From: Maratus speciosus
Lineage: Eukaryota; Arthropoda; Arachnida; Araneae; Salticidae
NCBI GenBank assembly: GCA_963932465.1
Contig: OZ010786.1
Coordinates: forward strand, 270,476,411 to 270,540,410
DNA length: 64,000 nt
Direction: 5' to 3'
The notes under the pieces: model-generated
Told to the model about the DNA's origin: nothing
Database searches by the model: none
The model's input: the letters and a program-made list of their open reading frames with translations, nothing else
Shown here: piece after piece, positions 23,057 to 33,225 of the stretch
How the letters are laid out: each line of letters starts with the position of its first letter
Position numbering within the stretch: the stretch's first letter is position 1
Program-made: the position numbers and the translations under genes

Positions 23057-23394
23057 CCCGTAAGGCATGGTGACGTCAAGGCGACGTCGTTGTGAAGTCA
23101 CATTGTGATTTTGTGACCGTCGATATGACGTCACGTGACGTGGATGTGACGTCACAGTGACTATAATGCGAGGTCGTTATGGCCGTTTTAGAGGTCGTTT
23201 GTGACGTCACATTGTGACCACTCTGTGAAGTCACGGTGTGACTAATTTGTGAAAAGTGTGTCATTTGTGACTATTTTGGAATTAACTTTGTGACGAACCT
23301 GTGACGAAAGTGACAATGTTTTGAAGTCACACTGTGACCAATTTGTGAAATATGTGTCATTTGTGACGAACTTGTCATAAACTCTGTGATGATT
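23057..23394. repeat. Left subterminal repeat region with four TGACGTCA octamers
   Basis: Perfect TGACGTCA palindromes lie at 23,071, 23,126, 23,147 and 23,202. Many near-copies (GTGAAGTCACATTGTGA, TTGTGACGAAC) fill the rest. The octamer equals the CRE site bound by CREB/ATF-type bZIP factors. Whether it acts as such, or as a transposase site, is unknown. Confidence 0.7.
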
Positions 23395-23459
23395 TCAAAT
23401 GAAAATCAAATTTCAAATTAATTGCTTAAAAGGCGCAAAGGCGAACTAGTGAAAAAGAT

Positions 23460-23528
23460 TCCATGCTGGAACTCGAACCCGGGCCATCAGTATAGCGCAC
23501 TTACATTCTACCGACTAAACCACATGGA
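23460..23528 (-). ncRNA. tRNA-like pseudogene, left arm of inverted pair
   Basis: Minus strand: acceptor-like TCCATG pairs with CATGGA. An A-box-like TGGTTTAGTCGGTAGAATG and a B-box-like GGGTTCGAGTTCC (T-loop TTCGAGT) are present. The T stem is mispaired in this copy. The anticodon arm is not convincing, so I call it tRNA-derived rather than a tRNA gene. Confidence 0.5.
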
Positions 23529-23984
23529 ACGAAACCCAGCCTGGAAAATTTCTCACTATTACATGTTGGCAAGGCTACAAACGCAGCACAAGATGCAATA
23601 TTTATCGTCAGCCACCGACATGGCGCAAACACGAAACTTAATTAAATCCAGCATCGATTGAAACTATATTAATACTTGGAAATTTTTTTCAGAGAGAACC
23701 ATTCGCCTTGCATACAATATTTCAAATGAAAATCAAATTTCAAATTAATAGTGTAAAAGGCAATTTTAATTTGAAATTGGATTTTCATTTGAAATACTGA
23801 ATGCAAGGCAAATGTTTCTCTCTGGAAAAATTTCCAAGTATTAATATAGTTTCAATCGGTGCTGGATTTAATTAAGTTTCGTGTTTGCCCCATGACGGCG
23901 GCTCACGATAAATATTCCATCTTGTGCTGCGTTTGTAGCCTTGCCAACATGTAATAGGGAGAAAATTTCCAGGCTGGGTATCGT

Positions 23985-24053
23985 TCCATGTGGTTTAGTC
24001 AGTAGAATGTGAGTGCGCTATACTGATGACCCGGGATCGAGTCCCGGCGTGGA
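23985..24053 (+). ncRNA. tRNA-like pseudogene, right arm of inverted pair
   Basis: TCCATG...CGTGGA ends, TGGTTTAGTCAGTAGAATG, and a fully paired T stem CCGGG/CCCGG around the loop ATCGAGT. The partner at 23,460-23,528 retains TTCGAGT in the loop. It is probably the pol III promoter part of a SINE. Confidence 0.5.
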
Positions 24054-24777
24054 TATTTTTCACTATGTTGGCCTTTGCGCCTTTTAAGCAATTTATTTGA
24101 AATTTGAATTTCATTTGAAATATTGTATGCAAGGCGAATGTTTCTCTCTGGAAAAATGTCCAAGTATTAATACTGTGATGATTCTTGTCATAAAAACTAC
24201 GATAATTTTAAAGCAAAGTTTTGTTTGAAATATAAAATTTTATCTTTTTACCGTACTTTTTAGCAAGATATCCCTATTTTGGAGTCCTATTCTTCTAAAA
24301 TATTTTTAATTTTCCATTTAAAAAACAATCCTTTTCAACTGACATCTTTTTTTATTAAGTTCTAAGCTTGATCTTGAATTCAAGTTTAATATTAAGAATC
24401 TGTAAGCTTTTTTTAATGTGTTATTATTTGTCATTGCTTTATTAAATACGAACATGGAGTCTAACGGACATTAATACAACTGTTACTTATAGAACTACAT
24501 GATAAGGCCTATTTATTTAAATTTTTTATTCCCATATATATTGTATTTTGTGAATATGAGCTAATTAGATTTGGTATGTTTTATATGAAAAGACTGATCT
24601 GGGAAATAGAAACAACAAGTAAGATATATCATGCGTTAGGCATAGATTATAAAACACTTTCCAACTCTTCCTAAATGTTTTAACAAGACATCGGGGAAAA
24701 TAACGTAAATAAGATAACTAAGTAAACATGTAAACGCGTAAAACATTTGAAAAACTGATTTACGCAGTTACCATCCA

Positions 24778-26026
24778 CTAAGGTGTAAAAAAATCATATT
24801 TTTTTTTTTTTTAAATAAAAGAAATCGGATTTATTTATTTAAATCAGATTTTTTTTATTTAAATCAGATTTTTATGATTTTTTTCCCAGCGTTCAAATAC
24901 TGAATAGCTATCATGAGTTTTAGGTTTCCAAAACAATTACACAACTAATTGCTAACATAATCTATGTTTTTACACTTTAATTAATAAAATTATAATTGTT
25001 AGTTAGTAATTACAGAAATAAAAACTGCAAATTAGTAGTTTCATTAGGTAGTATTATACAATAATGTTATATACATTAATATTGTAATAATTGTGTAAAA
25101 CTTTATAAATACTAGTGATACTTAACATTTATAAAAATTATTAACTGCATTTTATATTAAATAGCTAATATTACTTCAAATTAATTATTAAACAATCAAC
25201 TCTCTAATTAGGAACATATTATACATTTTTTAAGCCTTAATTATTAAAATGATAATAATTCATTTTAGAAAGAAAAAGGGACAGGATGATAGTTCAAAAA
25301 ACGGGCACTATTTCATGAGGAAATATATTAGTAATGTGTTTAGTAATGATGTAAGAAAAAAAAAAAGAATATTTTTTAGCATTATAAGTAAAGTGTCCTT
25401 AATTTTTAATAATTTTATGAATAACAAATTGAAAAATACAATTAAATAACATATTTTAATAATATCCTGTTTTTTCTAAAGAAATAAAGTTCCATATTTT
25501 TGCAAGTTTTTTTCCACATGAATTTAGAATACTGTTGAATGGGGAAGTTTTTTACAAGAAATCTCTGGCTACAACTACAGGTAAATTTCAACTTTTTTTT
25601 TTCTTTTTTTAAGGCAGGGTGCATTTTGCCAATTTCAAAAGGGGCATGGTGTGGCACCATTAAAAAAAATGGCCTAGAAGAAGCAGTACAAGTAATTACA
25701 GAATTAAAAAAAAACTGCAAATAAGTAATTTCATTAGTTAGTAGCACAAATAACAAAACTAACAAATATTATTTGCAGCTCATTTTGCATTTGTATTTAG
25801 GAAAATTTCTGTAAACCACCAAGATCTATACTTACACACATGTACGTGTATGCTAAGCATTAAAAAAAAAAAAAAAAAAAAAAAAAAATGAAAATGAGTT
25901 AAACCCATTCATATAGAATAAATATAAGTTAGCCACTAATATCTGAAATCCTCAAAATATTTAAGTAACAGTATTATTACCTCTATTAGCTTTCAATGGT
26001 TCAATTTTTTAATATATATGAGTTAC

Positions 26027-26065
<39 letters not shown>

Positions 26066-26660
26066 CATTTATTTAACCTATACCAAAGAAGCTCTTGCTG
26101 TGTTTAGCATTTTTATACCAATTATTTCTTTTTCTCTTATGCATTCATTTACAATTTAGCTGCTGAGCAGATGTCATTCTTTCATTCTTCTTTAACTTGA
26201 GATTGCTATTAATTACTATTTATTCTTTTACTTGTAGAAATGTAATTATACTTGCTATGTGTATTTTATATAAAATAATGCATAAATTGATTACCTAAAG
26301 GAAATTATGACATTGCAAATTATGTTAGATTTAAATATCATTTTTAAATGAAACTGTTTTAATTTGGATAAAAACTTAAAAACAATGCTTTTTACAAACT
26401 CAACTGTTTTTAATTTTTTACAATACTAATGAATTAAGCTTAGAAACAATTATTTAAAGTTCTTTTTTTGTTTATTCATAAGTCAAAATACCTGTAGAAA
26501 CTTTCAAATTATGTTCATGTTAGATCTTAATACTTTTTTTGACATTTTAAACATTTAGAAAATTTTTGATTTTAATCAATGGTTTTTTTAAAAAAATCGG
26601 TTGATTAAAATCATGATTTAATCGCTGATTTAAATCAATCGATTAAAATCGTTGACACCC
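24778..26660. mobile_element. 1.88 kb hAT-like non-autonomous insertion
   Basis: TACCATCCA stands at 24,769-24,777 and 26,661-26,669; copy C2 has an uninterrupted GTTACTGTCCATAGCC at 51,243-51,258. The ends are CTAAGGTGTAAAAAAATC and, reverse-complemented, GGGTGTCAACGATTTT. Both subterminal regions repeat ATTTAAATCAGATT or GATTTAAATC. The 8-9 bp duplication and (A)GGGTGT ends favour hAT. The interior is AT-rich, with poly-T and poly-A runs and an (AAT)n tract at 26,027-26,064, and no transposase. Confidence 0.75.
26027..26064. repeat. (AAT)n microsatellite
   Basis: About twelve uninterrupted AAT units. Confidence 0.95.
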
Positions 26661-27835
26661 TACCATCCACAGCCAAATATGTTTTCTAATTCTTTTAAAC
26701 AGTCCTGTATTTGATCTGTAGATTGATATATATATACTATATAATGGAAAAATTTAGTTTATCAAGGAAACGCATAACAGGTTGAAATTCTCTTTCAGCA
26801 ATTTATACTAATATATGGAAACATACTTAAATAATTTTGTACAACCCTGCAGTTTACCTAGAACCTTTATTACACGCCACTATTTAGTTAAAATTTAGTT
26901 CAAGCTAAAACACTCTTAAAACTGCTGAAATCACATTTCCAGAAATTATAATTCATAGACGGCAACGTATCCAATTCTTTGCGTGATCCTGTATATCATT
27001 TTATCTATATACTACAAACATTTCTTAGTAAATTAAATACAGTGCTGCGTTAAAATGCATAACTTATTTAAAAACCACCTTTAAGCAATACCCAGTAACC
27101 CTTATGAATACTTTTGTATAGTCCTGTATATGAATTATAGCATATATATATACACCATATACTATGCATAAATGTAGTGAATCATAAAAGTGCATATCAT
27201 AATTAAAAATGTATTTCCAGCAATCATCGCTAATGAACAGTACTTCGGATACAATATAGTATCTGAAATATTTTGTGTGTCCCTGTAAATGCTATATACA
27301 CTTCGTATTATACATGAAATAATTCATAGTATGTAAACCTCAACGACGTATATCAATTCCATTACATATCAAATAGATTAACATAAATAAAGTACGCCGC
27401 AAACAATTCCCTCCACCCCTACATCATTATATATTGGAATTCCCTTTTTAGCCCTGTAAATGAACAATAACTATTCTTTGGATCGCATATTCTATGGAAT
27501 GCACATTTTAGTGCGCTTCATAAATGCATATCAATTTTATTCGCTTTGAAAGCGTGTAAAATCATTAAAAATCATTTAAAACGATTTTTTTCCCACAGGC
27601 CGTAATGTAATGGAATAGAATTGACTGTCCCTGTAAATGAACTAAACATGCTACAAACTTCATTACAAATAGGGGTCTTGCTATGGTAAACGTCAATAAC
27701 ATCCAAAAATTTTAGGTCAATCCGAGTATTACGCGAGTTAGAGCGCGGACAGACGGCCAGACAAACCGAAGTCATAAACACTTTTCAACTTTATCGGGCA
27801 TGAAAAACACTTTATTTCAATTCTTAAATATTATA

Positions 27836-29399
27836 TTTTATTTTTTAATAAAATAAATGTATCGAAAATGTAGAAAATGAGTTTACAATCAAAGAAAATT
27901 TAATAACTGACTCTGAATGTCTACAATTAAATGTTTGATTAAAATCACAAACAGTAAAAAAACGCTTAAATACAATTTAAAAAAAATATATAGCAATTTG
28001 AAAAACACTAAATAATTAGTATTTATAATTGTACTATTAAACAACAACAAACTATAGTAGATGAATTAAATGCATTTAACAATTTCTCAAAAATCTTTCC
28101 ACCGCCATATTTGCTTTTGAAAGGAATACCAGATCAGTCTCATTGCATATGACATACAACTATTTAACTCATGTAATAATCTGTCAAAAAGGAACAAAAA
28201 ATTTAAATTAAATAAGACATACCTTTTAAGTTCCATAAATATTTTAATAATATCCGTATTTTATCCTAAATTGTCAGGCATATTTCTGTTAGCTTAAAAA
28301 AACTAACTCTCCGTGTCAGAAATCGAGCGCAGACGATATTTGACCAAGCAGCTGCTCCTACTGTATTATTATAATTTTTTTTCTTTTGTACACAACAGAG
28401 TTTAAATGCGCAGTAATTTTACCTTTATGAGAGTATCTGTAATGAAAATTTTCTATTTGAATGAACCACCTGCCTTTTTTCTTTCTTTTTTTTAAAGTAC
28501 AGTTTGTTTTACACCTAATAAATAAATACGTATCTTCTTAATAAATGAAAAGAGAGTATACAGGATAAAAAAATTTTCTTTGTCAATCTGTCATTTTTTT
28601 CATATTCATTTTCTGTAGAATAAAACAATTTTAAAATAACTTTTTTTAAAGTCATATCTCTAAAACACGAATTTGAAATACGAATAATTATATCATGGGT
28701 TTTGTATAAAATTTGTATACATATTTTTTCGGAAAATACTAATTTTATTTAAAAAGTCTGAAAGAAGTAGAATTAAAAAAAAAATAGTTATTTAAAATAG
28801 TTAAACACTAACAGGAAAAAATATGACTTGAATGCAAATTTTAAAGTAAGAAATGCATATATGACTAAACTCTGAGTATTCTTTCTACGTGCTCATTAAA
28901 AGCTACAGACTTAACTGTAATAGAAAATTTTAGTTTGAAACCACAGAAGGGTTTAGAATACCACTGGTCTACAAAAAATAAAATAAAATAAAATAAAATA
29001 AAAAAATATAACAACTTCCTCCCTGAAAACTAAATATGTAAAGTGTACAGATGTAATATTCCTAATTCTAAATATGTTATCCAAATTGCTCCAATACGTA
29101 CCATTTTCCCGAGAAACATTTTTATAATAATAACAATCAGTGAAGGATTAAATTGCAATGGTAGATAAAATTGAAATCATAAAAAAGTATACTTTCACTG
29201 ACTTAAATAAGAAATTGATAAAATATAGCATGAAAATCTAGTTTGTTGATACTTCTACCGTGCATTTTTTTTCTGCCCCCCCCCCCTCTCTTTTCGTGTC
29301 CGAATTTACTATTTCCTATCCACTAATATATTTTCATTCCTTATGTCGCTGTAACTCGGGCATGTAATATTTCTGTTCATTTTCAAAGATTTTTGATGT
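27836..29399. other. AT-rich interior of the TGACGTCA element
   Basis: No coding segment or long repeat recognised. It includes an AAAAT microsatellite at about 28,976-29,000 and a C run at about 29,276-29,287. Confidence 0.45.
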
Positions 29400-29709
29400 T
29401 CATATTTTTGTCACACTGTGACTCACAATATGGTGATTTTTTTCGTCACAAATGTGACGTGACGTACGTTACATGCAGTGTCATAACAGTGACGTCACAA
29501 TTTTTTTTAATTGCCAGAAAATATAATTTTACATAAATAACATGTTTTGAATATTTTTTTGTAATTTTTCAAAGTTTTCTAAGAAGTTCACATCTCAGTC
29601 ACAATGTGACATCACTGAGTGGTGGCATTTTGGTCACAGATGTGACGTGACCACAGTGACTCACAGTGACGTCACAACGACGTCACCGTGACCATGCATG
29701 CTATGAGGG
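29400..29709. repeat. Right subterminal repeat region with two TGACGTCA octamers
   Basis: TGACGTCA lies at 29,490 and 29,667, with near-copies ACGACGTCACC and TGTGACGTGAC. In reverse complement the outer ~45 bp aligns with the left end through CATGGT and GACGTCGTTGTGA-GTCAC. It marks the right end of the element inserted in the Copia-1 integrase. Confidence 0.7.
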
Positions 29710-30366
29710 ACGCTTCCCTCTGACGCTGGTTGTTTTCATGGCGCTGCATAGGTCACTATGCACAAGCTCAAGCGGACTCTTTGCTTTGAACATTGATTCG
29801 TTCGGATAGGGAAATTCTGAAAGTTTATTTTTAATACAATTTTAGCAATTATTAACTTTTTCGCAGTTATCAACTTCGATGCCATCAGCGAGATTTTCTC
29901 TCACGAGTTGCTTAATAGCATCTGAATTTTGGTGCCCAAGGCGTTTGTGCCACAAATTAATGCAGTTTACATTTCTGCATTTCAAAGCGAACGTTTGGGT
30001 TTTGCTGTTCCCTGTATATTCATTTTGTGTTACCTTATAAAGACTATTATTACTTGAAACTGCTTCTAAGTACGTGATTTCATTCTTTGTAACGAAGCAT
30101 TTGCTTTCGTTAAATGTAACTGTAAATCCTTTTTCAGTAACTCTTTTTACAGATATTAAATTACACTCTAATTCAGTCAAGAAATATACATTCATTAGAA
30201 TAACATCATGACTAGTTTCGTCAGACAATTTTGTTGAAATGTGAACGTTACCGATTCCTTGCGAAAATAAACTTTTTCCATCTGCAATAATAATTTTCAC
30301 AAGTTCCGCGTTCGAATTAAAATCTGTAAACATATTTATGTCATTAGCTAAGTGTTGCATTGCACC
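29710..30366 (-). pseudogene. Copia-1 pol: protease remainder and integrase N-terminus
   Basis: The minus-strand frame 30,374 down to 29,842 reads VDSGAMQHLANDINMFTDF (retropepsin DSG active site at the MITE border), IADGKSLFSQGIGNV, VYFLTELECNLISVKRVTEK, then LWHKRLGHQNSDAIKQLV (gag-pre-integrase and the His pair of the integrase zinc site). From about 29,830 another frame gives a Cys-containing start, KAKSPLELVHSDLCSAMKT and VRGKR, and stops at the element insertion at 29,709. The zinc-site Cys pair is partly degraded. Confidence 0.85.
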
Positions 30367-30374
30367 GCTATCTA

Positions 30375-30582
30375 CATAGATGCCAACATTTCTTAATTAT
30401 TCCAGAGTCTGATCCAAAATTTGCATGGTCAAACCGGAAAATATATATAAGAAAATGTGCCTTCTTTCTACGAGGTACATTTTCGAGTTCATTTTGAAAT
30501 TTTTGGCTAAATAAAATTTCCGGTTGAAAACGTGTTCTTCTTCGATCAGACCCCGGAATAATTAAGAAGTGTTGGCATTTAT
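30375..30582. mobile_element. 208-bp hAT-type MITE inside the Copia-1 protease active site
   Basis: The ends are CATAGATGCCAAC and, reverse-complemented, ATAAATGCCAAC, with inverted blocks TTCTTAATTATTCC and GTCTGATC. GCTATCTA at 30,367-30,374 is repeated exactly at 30,583-30,590. The duplicated bases fall in the codons for the DS of the protease DSG motif, so each side keeps a copy of part of the active site. Confidence 0.85.
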
Positions 30583-31663
30583 GCTATCTATATAGAAATC
30601 TCCTTTAAAATTTTGAGTTAAATTACGGTTAAGTTTTAAAGTGTATTCTTCAGTATTTTTATTTTCATTATTCAAGACAGAATTAGCTTCTCGATTCATT
30701 TGATTATTTTTATTTAATGGTTTTTTATCGCGAGCTGTTGTGTCCTGAGTTTTTATTTCTTTTATTTTTCTCTCACTAGATCGTCTGCAATCTTGGTTAG
30801 AATTAGAATTTTGTCCGATGCTTTGCGTACAGACTTTATTCTGAGTCATATTTTTATCGTTCGTTGTCATGGAGATAAAATAAGATCTTCTGAGATCAAC
30901 GTTTTGTTTCTTATTATTTTTACTTTGTAATGGATAATAAGATTTATTCCAATTGCTATTTTGAAAAGGTTTGTTGTTCAAATGATAACATTCGTTTCGG
31001 CAATGGCCTGTTTTCTTGTAATGCGAACAGAATTGGTCATTTTTAGGTCATTTTGTTTAAAAACATTCGTTTTAAAGACTTGTGAAACTCCACAATCATT
31101 ATTCTTTTCCATTCTACGATTGTACACATCAGTCAGTTTATTTCTTATTAATTGGGAATTTATTTCGATTTCAGGTCGCGCCTCCATGGCAACAATTAAG
31201 TTATCGTAAGATTTAGGAACTGAGACTAAAAGCAATGCCGCTATATGATCATCTTTATTTCCTCACAAACGGCTTTTAACCTATCCACTAATTCGAACAT
31301 TTGAGCGATATGCTCATTCATGTTACCATCTTCTGGCATTTTTGTAGCGTATAATTTTCATAATAAGAAAAGCTTACTAGATAAGTTCGATCGTTCGTGA
31401 ATAGCTTTAAGCTTATTCCATGTAGCTTTTGCCGTGGTTTATATTTGACATTCATAATAAATGGAATCTTCTATGCATAAATTAATTAACGGTCTTGCTT
31501 GTCTGTCGCGTTTTAAATATTTATCATCCGGATTATCTGGAGATTCATCCTCAGTTACATCAAATAAATCCTCTTTTATAATAATCTTTTGCGTTTTAAA
31601 TTTCCAAATGGGAAAATCGTCATTACTTAGTTTCGTAATATTATTCTCTTTCAAGGAAGCCAT
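30562..31663 (-). pseudogene. Copia-1 gag
   Basis: It starts at ATG 31,663 with MASLKENNITKLSNDDFPIW, and continues KTQKIIIKEDLFDV and LINLCIEDSIYYECQI, a stop, TTAKATWNKLKAIHERSNLS, another stop, then KMPEDGNMNEHIAQMFELVD. A second segment (31,235-30,978) begins LLVSVPKSYDNLIVAMEARP. The C-terminal part (30,981-30,562) is Asn/Lys-rich. No intact CCHC knuckle is seen; HYKKTGHCRNECYHL-like residues are present around 30,980-31,030 in a shifted frame. At least two in-frame stops and frameshifts make it a pseudogene. Confidence 0.75.
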
Positions 31664-31793
31664 TTTGCTTATGTTTAATAATTTGTCATGTGATTTTGTT
31701 TTACTACAGCTAATTAATGTTATTTAATGTTTTATTTTATTTTAACAATTCAAATCAGTATTAATAATAGATTAGAGCTTCAGTCTCGTGATG

Positions 31794-32191
31794 TGTAAGC
31801 ATTTTGGCGAACTTTCATTTAAAATAAACAGTGACAGAATATAGATTATATATTATACTTGTTTAAACAAATAATGTTCATGCTTACTTTTCTCAGTAGC
31901 GCAGGTTTGGCTTGTAGAAAATAAAGATGAATGACCATCAAATAAATAATGCAGAAACACCTTTCTCATAATATATATACATTTATATTTACAAAATGGC
32001 AGACATCACTGTTACAAAGCACAATCAACACTCAACTAAAAAGAACAACATAGAACATCTTAGAATGTCTATATATTATCAAACCTATTTCCATGGTAAC
32101 ACGATAGGCCTTCTAGCGGCAGTAAAGGAAAGAGATATACGTACATAAATAATATGTTACATAAATAAAATAAAAGGAGTATTTTACAACA
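31794..32191 (-). repeat. Copia-1 5' LTR
   Basis: Homology to 13,617-14,011 runs from CATTTTGGCG (31,800) to TTTTACAACA (32,191). On the minus strand it starts TGTTGTAAAATACTCC. The exact inner edge (31,792-31,800) is uncertain, and no tRNA primer site was recognised next to it. Confidence 0.85.
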
Positions 32192-32346
32192 ATAAGAACT
32201 ACCGGAATTGTAATATTTGTCATAGTTTGGGATAAGTTTTTCTAATCCAGTGACATAGAAGTCTGCCTCTTGGGAATGAAGCCAGTTTGTCACAGTTGTC
32301 AATCCACCTCTCGTCACCTGTAACGATCCTGTTTAGGTACTCGTTT
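32192..32346 (-). pseudogene. Mariner relic M1: transposase fragment with internal deletion
   Basis: The minus strand reads HDEGNEYLNRIVTGDERWI (first catalytic Asp region of mariner). Over the following bases, in another frame, it reads WLHSQEADFYVTGLEKLIPN and YDKYYN, the normal C-terminus. The part between the first Asp and the C-terminus is missing. Relic M2 next door has the same junction, so the deletion predates both copies. Copia-1 cut M1 at 32,191; its 3' end is at 13,530-13,616. Confidence 0.75.
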
Positions 32347-32797
32347 CCCTCATCGTGTTATAATTGTAGAATAGTACAGAAAAGATCTGCGCACGAAATC
32401 ATCACGCAACCCCTGTTGTTCCGGAAATTGTGCACCCGATGATTGTCGAAGAACCTTACACACGAATACAAACCAAATGCATGGAAGCAGCAGTGACTTT
32501 TCTACAGTGATACCATGATGAAAGCAACGAGAATCTCAACATGTTCGTGGCAAGTGATGAGACGTTGGGTTGAAAACTGTAACAAGCTGCCTCCATTCCC
32601 AGGTGCCAGATTTCTATGACACTGGACTACAAAAACTCATCCCACGCTATAACAAGTGTTGCATTCCGGTGGTTCTTTTGACGAGAAGTAGCTGCACTTT
32701 TGCTATATCTTTTTCAATAAATCTGTCCAGGTAATTATTTTCTGTTTCTTTTAACGGGCGGTAGGAAACTTTTTTCTGGATGACCCTCGTGCATGTA
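32347..32797 (+). pseudogene. Mariner relic M2, head-to-head with M1
   Basis: Plus-strand fragments: VHPMIVEEPYTRIQTKCMEA, AVTFLQ, then YHDESNENLNMFVASDET (first Asp region), followed at once by the C-terminal DFYDTGLQKLIPRYNKC. This is the same internal deletion as in M1. The 3' sequence through AATAAATCTGTCCAGGTAAT ends with CTGGATGACCCTCG at about 32,776-32,790, a mariner-type terminus. Stops occur throughout. Confidence 0.75.
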
Positions 32798-32844
32798 ATA
32801 AAACCCACTTGCATTTTACGAGCTAAAATTTTTCCAACTGACTG

Positions 32845-32950
32845 AAAAAGTGTCCAGGAGGGGAATCGAACCGAGAAATTAAATTGCCAATATTCTTCCC
32901 ACCGAACTAACTTGAAAGACTTCCAGCCAGCACTATTCACACAGACTATA
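32845..32950 (-). mobile_element. tRNA-derived SINE-like unit
   Basis: The minus strand reads TTAGTTCGGTGGGAAGAAT (A-box-like), then CTCGGTTCGATTCCCCTCC (B-box), 33 nt apart, followed by CTGGACACTTTTTCAGTC. It adjoins the M2 terminus. Its 3' end is not defined. Confidence 0.45.
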
Positions 32951-33056
32951 CATTTTGGCAAAAAAGGGGAAAAGATTCAATTCCCGGACTGATCACTTTT
33001 TACTCAGTTAGAAAATTTTAAACTTCAATGATGCCGTTACTAATCAATATGATTGT

Positions 33057-33175
33057 CAAAGTAATCATTAATTGCTATAAGTGATTAACATAAATTTTAA
33101 AAACAGCAAAACACCTTTATTTATTTACTTTTCGACATGTTTCGTTGCATCAGATCGCAACATTCTCCAGAAAAT

Positions 33176-33225
<50 letters not shown>

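Larger units (their letters stand above)
23395..24172. mobile_element. tRNA-like inverted duplication with 11-bp target duplication
   Basis: CTGTGATGATT occurs at 23,384-23,394 and 24,173-24,183 and encloses a 778-bp imperfect palindrome centred near 23,760. Each arm carries, in opposite orientation, a tRNA-like sequence (23,460-23,528 minus; 23,985-24,053 plus), followed by shared blocks such as GGCTACAAACGCAGCACAAG, CATGTAATAGGGAGAAA-like sequence and TTCAAATGAAAATC-AATTT. The right end has an extra ~50 bp not mirrored at the left end but echoed at the centre. The structure is consistent with two head-to-head copies of a tRNA-derived SINE moved as one unit. Confidence 0.65.
24600..27835 (-). 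repeat. Dispersed repeat family C, copy C1 (split by an insertion)
   Basis: It is collinear with C2 (51,070-52,305) and in part with C3 (49,365-49,850). It contains decayed units of about 140-175 bp, each marked by CCTGTA(T/A)(A/T)TGA, at about 26,699, 26,840, 26,982, 27,118, 27,274, 27,449 and 27,626. It ends with GCGGACAGACGGCCAGACA near 27,745, which in reverse complement is a GTCTG/CCGTC head like the one before the 152-bp array. The copy is split by the insertion at 24,778-26,660. Confidence 0.75.
23057..29709. mobile_element. 6.65 kb element with TGACGTCA-studded ends, superfamily unknown
   Basis: It interrupts Copia-1 integrase between the codons for GKR and YILTF, so both ends are known to the base apart from a shared AC (23,055-23,056 and 29,710-29,711). 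The ends are CCCGTAAGGCATGG and, reverse-complemented, CCCTCATAGCATGCATGG. About 300 bp at each end is rich in GTGACGTCAC and TGTGACG motifs. I see no transposase gene. The interior holds a tRNA-like inverted duplication (23,395-24,172) and a C-family repeat (24,600-27,835). It is probably a non-autonomous DNA transposon; the class is not established. Confidence 0.6.
13617..32191 (-). mobile_element. Copia-1: Ty1/copia LTR retrotransposon, heavily nested
   Basis: Two ~395-bp direct repeats bound gag-pol coding segments on the minus strand in the order gag, protease, integrase, reverse transcriptase, RNase H. The Ty1/copia order (integrase before RT) is clear. Subtracting the hAT in the RT (15,296-21,947), the TGACGTCA element in the integrase (23,057-29,709) and the MITE in the protease (30,375-30,582) leaves about 5.1 kb, the usual copia length. 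The element sits inside mariner relic M1. No clean 5-bp target duplication was found: left flank AGTAA, right flank ATAAG. Confidence 0.85.

Noticed and set aside
23460..24053. Functional tRNA genes
   Set aside because: The anticodon arms do not fold convincingly, one T stem is mispaired, and both sit in an inverted repeat with SINE-like flanks.
13612..32196. Target duplication for Copia-1
   Set aside because: The flanks AGTAA and ATAAG do not match, and the inner LTR edge is uncertain; the nesting inside mariner M1 is used as evidence instead.
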